The position numbers and the translations under genes were made by a program. The notes beneath the pieces are model-generated. The model was not told where the DNA came from. It searched no databases and saw only the letters and a program-made list of their open reading frames with translations. From Chiridota heheva (taxonomy: Eukaryota > Echinodermata > Holothuroidea > Apodida > Chiridotidae): 64,000 nt of DNA. The DNA is taken from contig JAIGNY010002050.1 in assembly GCA_020152595.1 (NCBI GenBank), positions 1,045,001-1,109,000 on the forward strand. Direction: 5' to 3'. Shown piece after piece: positions 25,801-37,800 of this stretch (its first letter is position 1; each line of letters starts with the position of its first letter).

Positions 25801-28800
25801 ATTGGGCATTGATGTGTGACCATTAAAGCCTTGATAACAGGTCATTAACTTGTTCAGAAAAAAAATCAGTGATGCATGGCGATTAAATAATCGCCTGTTC
25901 TCTAAAGACTTAAAGGAATTTGAGGCTATGACATCACAACTAATCTTCTTAAGAGAATAAGATTTTTGAATGCTTTCTTCACCATTTTATTTCCTTTGAA
26001 GTCCCTTCATATAAGATGGACTTGCTTGACCACTGAACTAATCCTTTAAGCAGTGGAAATATTACCCAGTGGAGTTTTTTCAGTATATGTGTACCCTATG
26101 AGATAATCTACGTTTATGTAGAACATTTTGAAATGACTTGTGTATTTGTTTCCCTCAGGTGGATTATGTATATAGAACAGCAGATCAGTGTTATCCACAA
26201 TAAGATGGTTATATACCATGAAAATCTGAAACGGCTGAGGAAGAGGCTAGAGATTGTTCGTCAGGTTGTAACTGCACCCGAGGTGTATTCTAACACCTTG
26301 GTGGAAATTATACTGAAGGAGAATCTATAACAAACAGTACCACCAGGTTTGTCAGTTTTCTTTTCATTTTGGAATGTGTTATTTTTTTGGAATGTGATAT
26401 GCATTATTGTTGCAAATATATCAATGTTTTCAGATGTTTTTAAGTGATAAGTATCACGTAATACTCAAAAAATACTATACATGTTGATATGTAATATCAT
26501 CTTGTTCTTTAGTGGTCAGAAACTATAAGTGAACAGAGCAGCTCCATCCACAAAGAAGAAGTTATAAGAAGAAAACGCATCACAGATCAGCTGCACCATC
26601 ACTTTCTGAGTACGCTATTTCCTGGCATGGATGAAATACCTCCAACTTTTGCTGTGAGTCATCATGTCGCATCAGTATTTATTAATCTCTTGATATAGCA
26701 CAAGCTTCTTGTAAAATATTCTGCTATGCTGTACATGGAAAATTAATCCTTCTTGATATGAAAGTAAATGTTACAACAAAAAAGAAAAATGTTTGTCTTT
26801 TCTTTTTTGATTCAAATGAGCTTTATGGCAGTCCTTGTGACACATCCCTTTAATATCCTCTCAGATCGCTGTAGAAATACTTGTTTTTCTTAAGGAGTTT
26901 TAATGCAAATTTAAATCGATCACTTTATGAAATTAGAAAAGCCGTGTTGTAGAGTTTGGAAGTTCTTGGTCAGTACGTACAGTTTTAGTTAAAAACCTGT
27001 GGACTTGGAGCTAATTGTTTGGATCGTTGGTTTGATTTTGAGGATGAATTCAACGATCAGTCAAGATTATCACATGTGAGAAGGATGTTTCTTGCTTTGT
27101 CAGTTCATTAATCAATATGAAGAAATTGTTGTGATTCTTAGTGAAATAATTAACCTTTCCAGGTTTCCAAATAGGCCATGCCCACCATAGCAACGTGCAG
27201 ACCTGCCAACTAGTACGATTTTGCCGTATTTAATACCAGAAAATATAGAGAATACGATTGTACGTTTTTTGGCACCAGAATACGTTTTTTTTTTTTTTTT
27301 TTACTCGTACTTTTTACGCTCGGTTGGCGTTCATGTCCTCTTGAAGGATTTTTGCCGACTTAACCGATTCAGAATATGATTTATAACCATTTGCGGCTGC
27401 CGCCAAAAAGTGTAGACTACAAGTTAATTATGCATAAGGCAACCTACCTGCAACAGAGTTCCGATCAAGTGTAGGTACTATAGTTCTATCAGACTGTTTA
27501 ACTAGCAAGATCTATTGGCAAGCAGCAGGGATTCCATCCCATCAACGTACATTAAAAAATGAAGCACTCCAGAAATGCAAAAAGGCAACTGCCGCGTACA
27601 ATAAGAGAAACTGAAAGTACAGTGGTAATTTTTTTTCAGCCACAGTAGACCTTTGTTTTGTACATTTTGTTTGAAGAGTACAGTTTTTTTTATCAAAAAT
27701 ACAACTTTTGTAGTTCCAGAATACAGTTTGGTGATCCTAAAACTTGGCAGGTCTGAACGTGGTAACTATGTGGGGAAAACAAACTTTAAATCCACAATCA
27801 TGCATTACCAATGCGGTGAAATTTAGATGTTCCCGAGGCCTGCTGCAAGCTTTGATCCATTTATGGCACTTCTCTGGATCTTTAGAGTTTTTAGCAAATA
27901 GGATAAAATTCAGTTTGCTTACTGTTCTGGGTAACAGCAATCAGATTTACAAAGCCCGCAGCGGGCCCGTAAGCGCAATTTTATTCACCATTTTGCCGTC
28001 ACTCAGTCTGTGTGTGCAGAAATTGGTTGCATACAGTAAGTTGCGTTGACTACATGAGTGCACCCTGCTAGCTAGCTGTACTGTACCAGTACCGCATAGG
28101 ATGTTTGCCCCAACTTAGTTATGCAGATTTTGTTGGTAGGCAAATTTGTGCGGTTATTTGTTATAACAAGCTGTCAATCATTAAACCCAGAAAGGTTAAT
28201 TGATTGTAGACTAAGACAAAATACTTTAAAGGGAGTAACCCGAACAGGAAAAGAGGTCAAATGATCCAAGTAAGGAGTGGAGATTTGGGTGTGATGCATG
28301 TATTCCTAATCTTGTGCTTTTGTTTTCTTTCTTCAGACCAATCAACCTATGCAATATGACCTTCATCTTCCTCCAGTGAAGGAAGAGGACATTCTTCACC
28401 TTTTGCAAAAAGTCCCCGAATTGGCTCCCCATCTCAGGTCAGTCACAGATGATTGTGAAGTAATTTTCAATCAAGCCGGCTTATCCTATGATGATTATCA
28501 TCTGTTTCTACCATTTTGATAATATAAATCCAATTTAGAAACAGAACTGTTCTAATATTTTAAAGATATATGACTGTGTTTCAGATTGTAAATTTTGGAT
28601 ACTGAGCTGTCATTTTCCAATGATATTTATAAAAAGTTTCTTGTCCATTTTGTCATTTCTTCTTCATTGAAGTGTGACTTTAGGATTGATAGTCTTTAAA
28701 AACAGGAACAACCTCTGCAACTTTATTATGTAAAGTTAAAAATGACTAGTATGGTAAAACCCCACTGACTTGTCAACAAATTTGGCCATTCCTTAGTACA

Positions 28801-31800
28801 AAAATGATTTATGAGTCTAACAAGATGTCCAACTTCTTTTGTACATCTTCTCGGTAATGCATCGTTAAATTTTATGGACTGCTTCTCATGAATGTTGAAG
28901 AATTTCACTTCAAAACCCTGAAATGTATTTGAAAATTCTGATTACTGTACACTGGGACCTTTAGACCATTTTTGGAAGTACAATATGTTGTTCAAAAATA
29001 TTGTGCAATTCTGAAAACTGTCTAGTTCATTTATTGTAATGTAAATTGGAAACCAGTAACTAGAACATCTTGTTTCATTTGAAATATTTTTTCTACCCAG
29101 ACTACCTCAGGCTATATACTACGCATCTGTCATAGAATTGCCTTTAACAGAAGGTGCTAAAGAATATCAGGAAATTGAAACACAAACCTCCGTACCAGAA
29201 GCAGATTCCAACTGCAATGAAGCATTCCATGAATATGGAGGAGTTGCCTCCTATCCAGAGTACTATTCTGCTCCTGATCAACAAGGAAACCTCTTGTCCG
29301 ACTGGGAAGGTGTCGTGGACCATTCAGATGGGGTCATAGTAGACTACTTGGATGGGGCAATAGTGGACCACTCAGATGGGCCGAAAGAAGACCATTCAGA
29401 TGGATTAGTCCATGGAGACAAGGATAATGTGGGCCCTGATTACAATTTAATTGATATAGAGTATTCTCCAAGGGAAGGAAAAACACCATATGATGAATCA
29501 GGGGATCTTCTTCGTGTAGAAAGGGAAAATACAAGGTTATCCTTGAAAGCTAACTTGGATTCAGAATTGTGTCTGTCTTCCATGATGAATGAACCTTTTT
29601 ACTCTGCTGTCGGAACGCCAATTGAAGGGAACATACCTTTCTTGTCTACCAAACCGGAAGATATGCAGACAACTACTTCTGAACTTGAAGATAAGATATT
29701 TAATTTAACCAAAAAGCTGGAGGAGATTGAAATGTCCAAGTCAGTCTTGGAATCTCAAAGCACTGAATCAGACAAACGGAATTTGGAAAAGCTACATCAG
29801 CTTCAGAAAATGTGTGAATTACGTCAAGAGAACATGGAAGGACTAAGGGCAAAACTGAGAACGTTTAAAGGAAATTTTCTTGTACAGATTAAAGAATTAA
29901 AGGGAGACCTCAGAGACATTAAGGAGGAAACCAGTCTTAGTCAAATTCCTGTCATCTCGTGGATGAAGGAAAATCATAATCGTGTTCTTAAAGTTTGTAC
30001 AAATATACTGGAATCTCAGGAAGAAACGCATAAAGAAGTACTTTCCAATATGGAGACAAAATTTTTGAAAGACAAGCAGGATTTTGAGGGAAAATTACAA
30101 AACTCTAATTCAACAATTGAGAAAATATCAAGAAGCCTGACAGAATCCAAAGAGCACATGAAATCCTTGGAAGAGGTAAACATTACAAGACAGAAATCCC
30201 TTGAGTTTATTGAACTAGAATTGAAAGACAAAAAAGACTCATTAGAGAAATTGGAAGAAGTGGAGAAAGAAAGATTGGTTAAAATTGATAACCTAGAACA
30301 TGAAGTTTCAAGGTGGAAATTAATGTTGAAGGATAAAGATGAGGAAGTAGCTAAATTAATGAAGGAGCATGAGGAAAAGTTGAGACAGATGAATGAGGAA
30401 CATGCTTATGAATTTGAGGAGTTTAAATCCTCTTTGAAGATGGAGTATGAGATGGAGGTCCAAGATTTAGAAGTGAAAGTTTGTGACAAGGAGGCAGAAT
30501 TGGAAGAAGCACAGATAATGAAGGAGGCAGAACTGGCTGAACTGAGGAGGAAAATGGAGGTGGAGAAACTTGAAGCTATTGCATCAATGAGGAAAGAGGC
30601 TGAGAAAGAACACAAGGAGGAGAGGGAGAGGATGCAAAAGATAATGCAAGAAACACAGTTGAGAGAGGTTTCAGAGCTTGCTAAGTCCAAGGAGATGCTT
30701 TTGGAGGTGATGTTGCAAGAGCAGAAAGATGCACTGGAAGAGGAGAAGAAACAGGCACTGGAAGAGATGAAGGAGACCTTGAGAAAAGAATCCTCTGAAG
30801 GGATGAATTGGCTCATCGCAGAACAGGAATCGGAGATTGACAGTCTGAAAACTGGGTATGACAGAAAAGTAAAGGAGTTGGAGAGAGAGCTAGCTGAGAT
30901 GAAATCCAAACATAGTTTGGAGATGAACAAACTTGGTGATAGTTTGGAGGAATCTGTCATGTCTGTCAGTCGGGGCTCAGAGATAGAGAAAGAGAGAGAG
31001 CAGCATCAGAGGGAAATGCAGGAATTGAGAGATCTTCTGGAGCAACAGAACAAACATGCCATCGAAGCTACGAGAAGAGAATATGAACATAAACTTGAGA
31101 GGATCAGGCAGAGCATGAATCCAGCAGACCTTAAGAAGCTAAGCAGTGCAGAGAAGCAGGTGGCATTCAATGAAGCAATCTCCCGCATCACGGTAGAGAA
31201 GGATGAGGAGATTGCATGGCTAAAGCAAAGGGAAGCAGACTTAATAAAGGGCAAGGAAGACCTAGAAGGTTGGTTATTCTTTTTATGCATATGTACTTGA
31301 TTCTTTACCGTTTTGAGAGTGAAAAGCAAGTGCACAGTTGTGTAATCACTTCTACAATTATAAATATAGATCTACCTATAGGGTGATGTATTGCAGCAAA
31401 TATTAATTTACACTTATGATACAACATGATAATGACCATAAAATGATGTTTAGTTATTGATATAGGGAAACACTATGCCATACACGCATATAAACAATTG
31501 AATCTCATTGCATCCTCTTGTTCCTCCATTGTATTTTGAGGAGGTATGTGATGTTTTTTAAAGAATAAAATCTGCTGGGCATTATTATTTTAATAATCGT
31601 TTGGAGCAAAATATTTGAAAAAGAAACAGCCTTTCTCTGATAGGTACGGTACCAAGATGAATATTGGTAAGTTTGAAATGAACCATTAGGGTAATTATAT
31701 TTAAGAGTTAGACTGAAAATGTAAGTGCAATGTTTTGTGTATTCATAGAGTCAATGGAAAACTTGCTGATTCAAAAAGGAGATGTTCTTAGTGAAGTACA

Positions 31801-34800
31801 TGTCTTGGTGCGATCTGCGAGGCAGGCTGAGAAGGAGGCAAAGGACACCCTTGCTGAGAGGGAGGGGCAGCTTAGGCAACTGGAGTTTGAATTATCATCA
31901 CTACCTCAAGCTAGTCCAGCAGAGCTCCTAGTTTCAAGGTAAATTAGAGATTTTGTTAAGTGGCCAATGAAGTCCACATTCTATATGAAGAGAACAGAAA
32001 GAGAAATGAGCCAAAATCTCATAAAGGAACTAATCATTTGGATTTTTTTTTCACAAATTTCCCTTAAAATAATTGGATTTAGAAATCTACTAATTCTCTA
32101 TAAAATTTAGGAAAAGACCTGTTTCATTAGACACAACCAAAAGTTAAAGGTGTAGGTGCAACAAAAAAATTGTTTAATTTCATGTTAAAAGAACATCAAA
32201 TATTAAGAAGAACATTTAAAATAGTTTATGAAATTATTACTGATCAAAGTTTGAAATCTGTTTGTAATTCCTTAAAATTTTGTTCTGATTTTCATTCATT
32301 CAAAATGAGAAGTTTGACAAAGTCTTGTACAGTGTTTGATGCTACCTTTCCATGTGGACTTCAGTCTACCTTGAGATCTTTTGCCCTCAACTTGACCCTC
32401 AAAGGTCATTGTGCCCATCTTCTGTGGCCTTCCTCTAGCCATCTTCTGTGGCCTTCCTCTAGCCATCTTCTGTGGCCTTCCTCTAGCCATCTTCTGTGGC
32501 CTTCCTCTAGCCATCTTCTGTGGCCTTCCTCTAGCCATCTTCTGTGGCCTTCCTCTAGCCATCTTCTGTGGCCTTCCTCTAGCCATCTTCTGTGGCCTTC
32601 CTCTAGCCATGTAAACAACATAGCTAAGCTTTCTATTGCGGGTATCTTTTATGGTGAAATAAGTTGAGGATATTTCAGACTATAAAATTGGATATTTTTT
32701 CTCTCTGTCTAATATAATTGTAGGTTACATAGCGCCACATTTCAAAAGCGTTGATTTCCTGGACAGCCTATGATGCAATGAGAAAGACTAGAATTTGACA
32801 AAGTCGTTGCTTTTGTTTTGATTGGATTGCAAGAGAAAGCATTTTGTTGATTATTCCCATGAATTCTCATTTTCATATTATGATAGAGGACTATGAAAGA
32901 AACTAATTGGGTGTAATAACTAGTGCTGTCATGACATGTCGATATATCGCGATATCTCTTTTCCCACCACATGAAATATGCCTCGCGACATATCGCCATA
33001 ACAAAAAACTAATGCTAAGAAATTTCACAAGAACTAGTCTAAGCAACTTTGTACGTTACAATTCTAACTTTACGGTATTATATCTAAAAGTCAAGTTTAA
33101 GCCATTAAAAACATGCAAGAATATTGTGAAACATAAAAATAAAATAAAAATTAATTAAAAATTATGCTCCATCACCCCACACTGCACACTTCAATGTAAG
33201 TTGGCAAAAAGAATACAAAATTCATCCAGGACATGCCTCGCACTTCAATGATTCATGGTCATGTTGGCTGAATTACCAAACACATGTGTGATGAACGTAA
33301 TAGTCACGCAATCATGCATGTCGTCTGCTAGATTTGCAAATCATTTCTTCTTCGTTCATCATAAAAGAAGTCATGTTAGTGTCCAGGTGTCGTGAGTCAG
33401 TTTTCTTGAAAAATATCGCGATATACCAATATATTGCGATATGTTTCTCCTGGATAATCGGTACGTAGTAAAGCCATGTCGTGACAGCACTAGTAATAAT
33501 CATGTTTATATATTCTTCCGTTGTGTAGTTATTACATTTCAAAGATTTCACCAGTGTATTGAATGGTGTGCAGTGTGATGTCATACTTGTATATTAAAGA
33601 CAATTTTTAATGTATTTCTTTGAAAATGAATTGCCTCTTTCTAAATTGTTGGAAACTTTTTTATGTAATTATTGAGATGGGGTATAACATGCACTTACAA
33701 GAACATATACCTTACTCTCTAAAGAAAAGAAAAATAAATTATTATTTGGTAAAAATACATGAAAACAATTGTTTTGGATATGCAAGGATGACGTCATGCT
33801 GTATACCACATATACAATGGGCACTTTTCAACACACTAGGGAAATCTTTGAAATATAATAACGTATCAATTTGTTTCTTTAATAGTCCTCTGTCATATGA
33901 ATGAAAGGGAAAATTTACAGGAATATTTCTTTAAAACATTTTTACTAATATTTCTCTATCTTTCAAGATATCTTTAAAGGCATATCAATTACTGTTGCTA
34001 GTACAAGTTCATATCACATTTTATCACCATCTGTTTAACCTTTACTCTACCAGCACTTTTTTGAAAATGCGCTCGGGAGGCGGAGCCAAAAATGGGGCAC
34101 CCAAAACGGCGATAATATCGCAGCGTGGTAGAGTAAGGGTTAGTCAAGGGCTGATTATTGAAGGGTCCTCTGTCTTCAAGCAGAAGAGTTGTGCCCGTTC
34201 CGCTTCAGTGACCCGCTGGGCCGCCCACCGGGATCATGCTGCATGTAGTTTCGAGTTGGCGCATTTGTTCCGGGTTGATTAACCCTTACTCTACCAGCAC
34301 TTTTTGAAAATGCGCTCGGGAGGCGGAGCCAAAGATGGGCACCCAAAACGGCGATAAAAGTAAGAGTTAGGGATGGTGTCTACTGTAGATTTATGCCCGT
34401 TTAGAGGTCTGCACTACCTTACACACATTTCTAGCATGCTTTATTCTGATGGTTTTTATAGTATGACTGGCTCATTGGAACCACCAGACTCTGCCAACAA
34501 ACTCCGGGCCCTTCTGCAGTCCAAGGAACAAGAGTGCCACAGCCTAAAGAAACAATTGGTAAATTAAATTTTTCATGTCATTTTAAGCTAGTAGCATGAT
34601 CACCTGATAGTGTTGTTCTATACATGAGTAGACACTAATGCTGTAAAGAAGTATTGTATGTGAAGAGGTGAAAGTCATTATTAAGCTGATTTGCAATTGT
34701 ATCTACCAAGTAAATCAAGTATTGGTTATAAAACCTATATGTACAGGAGGAATGACATACGCAGAAGCAACATATAGTCTGATCAAGTCAGGCAATTCAA

Positions 34801-37800
34801 GATTTGATGATGGAAAAGGGAATACATAGTTGTCGTCATACAGTTCAGCATGTGAGATTGCTTCAGGAGATCATAAACGCAGTATGGAGTTTTGTTGCTA
34901 TGCACTGGAGAAGAGAAAGCACAAGTTGATACTTCCTTCTTCAGGATCTTGTACAAATTTCATACTATTCTGAAGAAAAAATCTGATAAAAAAAGACTAT
35001 TTGTGCCTATTTCGTACAGGTCATACATGACCTAATTTGTATGAGCATTTGTAAATAGGTCAAAAATTACTTCACCTTTTCACATTTTTATCCTGTATGT
35101 ACCTTTGAAATACCACACATTCTTTGTTAGTGAATTTTTAATAATGCACTCATATTTTAGAATTTAAGATTTCTTAGGATTTTATATATCATAAATTTAA
35201 TCTTGCAAACAATTTTCTTACAATCTGTAAAACCCTTGGCTTCACAGATGCATTTAAGAACGGCCCAAGGAGCACCAAGAGGGGACAAAGTTTGCATCAA
35301 GGAGTAAGTACAACAACTTTTTATTTGCATTTTAAAAACCAAAATCTTATTTGAAAGTTGTTACAGACAAACAAACAAAAAGACTTTTCTTTTTCAGTCC
35401 CTGATCAAATACTCCTAATCTATTTAAGTCGGAAGAACTGGTATGCCACAAAAAAAGATTCCTTAAATCTTCCTACAACTGGAAAATTGACCGAGACTGT
35501 ACTTGTAACAATTTCCGTGTAATGTAATCTGTCCTCTATTTTAAGTGAAGATTTGCAGGGTAGAAAACAGTTCATGTCCAACCCACAAGTTTTAAATATT
35601 TGTTTTGATGAGGAAAAATTGTAATTGAATGGGTTTGTTCGTCCTGGAGCAATTCTACGTTGAATCTGGTCTTCTGCAAAAATTGAATCTTCAAATCTAT
35701 CCTTTTTGTTGAAAACAGTTCTTATATCAGGTCCCAACAATATCACATAAGCTTTAAAAATTTGATTTTTTTTTTTTTGTGAAATAATCCCCAAACTCAC
35801 AAATTCTTGTTCCCTACACGTAAAATCTTATGCATTTATTTCACTTTGTTCACACTTTGGGAATGATTTTTTTCTTTAAAAGAATGATTATTGAATGATA
35901 TTCCTTACTTCATCATACAGTATTGGAGTTGGGGACTTGGTTCTTGTGAAATATGAGGAAGCTCATGAGAATTACATCATCTTTACTGTTGAAACCATGT
36001 GCTACTTTGTCCATTCTGAGTCTTTGCATGCCCTTGGCTTGAAGACAGTTTGGCCTACAGGGGAGGAAATTGATGAACACAAAAAGTAAGTTTTCTGTTT
36101 TTGTGTATTTCCTTTTACATATTACCTATCTTATACAGGCACAGCACTATGGTTTAATTTGACTTTCTGAGCAGTATGCTGAAGAAAAATTTTATACAAC
36201 TGGAATGGAAAGTAACCACAGTATGTGACCCAATCAGGAATTAACAGATAAATGAAAAGTTTGGGGAAAATAGCTGTTTTAATTCTTCTGCTTGAAAACA
36301 GATGATAGCTTAAGATCCTGATGGAGATTTATTATAGGCTCTCCAAGTTATGAGAGTGTCGGTTCTTTGGACTGGTAAATGCACAGAGCAGCCTTCCTTG
36401 TAAGAGTTTTCATTTGCAGTAACCTTCATAATCCTTTTTCTTGACTTTTAAACAAAATATAAAGTACAAGGGTGAACAATAGCCATACCAGAAAATAAAG
36501 TAAAGCCATTGGGGCAAAAAAATGCTTCACTGCAGCTCTGTGAGAAAACAATTTGTTCACAAAACAAAAACAAAAACGAAATGACAAAAATGGAAAATTG
36601 AAAACAATGGAATAGTAAACACAATATAACCAAAGCAATCAACAAGTAAATACCTGGTGGCATTTGCTAATTAATTGCCAAATTTAGTCAAGCACTTTAC
36701 CATAAACGGTTAAGACCCACCACTCTCAGACAGGAGGTAACGTTGTACACAGGTCTTGAAGGTTCCCATGCCGTTATTGGTTCTAACAACATTATTATGT
36801 TAAACCAGTGATACAACACGTGTGCTTGTTCTGTAACAAATTTCAATTGACTTTCAGTTTAGAAATGCACTAAAAACAAACAATACATTAACCCTTACTC
36901 TACCACGCGGCGATAGTATCGTTGTTTTCAAACCACCTTTTTCTAAAAATAAAATCGGGACTTTACCACAGTCCTATAAAAGTAATCTTGGTATCGTTTT
37001 AAAGTACTCGGATATTTCTTTCACAAAATGAAACTTTTTCATAGGGGTCATAATACATAATTTTGAGAAAAAGTACATCGAAAAAGGGTAAAACTCAATA
37101 ATTGCTAAAAAAATTACAATTTTTTTATTTTTCTCTTTTACATCTTACGATAATTTCAAGATCACATTTTTGCTTCAAAATCAAACACGCAAGTCCTAAG
37201 ACATGATAGTATTGGTTTCTGGTATAATTTTTATAATCCCTACGTCCAATCTTTTTTCTGGATTTCTTCAAATTTCATGAATTTTTGACCCGTTTTTTTC
37301 TCCAAAAATCGTGTAAGCCAAACCGTACATCACGCATGCTTTGTTACACTGTCGTTCGAAAGCGCTTGAAATTTCCTTTCATTTGATATATAAATAAAGG
37401 CATACACCCCTCTATTTAGAGCCTATGCTATAAGAATAAAATTACACCTATCCAATTTGAAAGACTACGTGGTGCAGAGGAAATGTGCCCCACTAGCGTG
37501 CGAGCGCTCCGGGTTCGAATCTCGCCGTAACCACTGCGTAATTATTTTTCTGCTGCAGCTTTCAGGGGATGTTTGACTTTTATCATTTTTGATGTGTTTT
37601 CATCTTTCCTTTCTTTCTAAAAATTATAGATTAGTATCATAGGAAAAAAAAATTCAAAAAGAATCTAAATATGTAACACAAATCTCTGTTTTCAATACTG
37701 ACAAGAAGTTATACTTCTGCAAAGATTGACCATTTGTTGACCAAATTTAGCCAAAAATTGCTTAATTTGCATAATTTTGTCCAATATTTCCTAAATTGGT

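Larger units (their letters stand above)
21669..25900. mobile_element. 4.2-kb insertion with 23-bp inverted ends
   Basis: The left end reads GAACAGGAGATTATTTAACC and the right end, on the other strand, GAACAGGCGATTATTTAATC; 21 of 23 terminal bases match. It sits exactly between the two parts of a foldback repeat, supporting one insertion event. It contains the piggyBac-like copy at 23849 and a short tandem repeat at 23252. No transposase recognised, and the target duplication is unclear, so the superfamily is left open. Confidence 0.6.

Noticed and set aside
30406-30960. 184-residue serine-rich frame on the minus strand
   Set aside because: Antisense shadow of the RB1CC1 coiled-coil exon.
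32170-32667. HLLWPSSS-repeat frame and its opposite-strand partners
   Set aside because: Eight-copy 24-bp minisatellite in an intron; frames exist on both strands.
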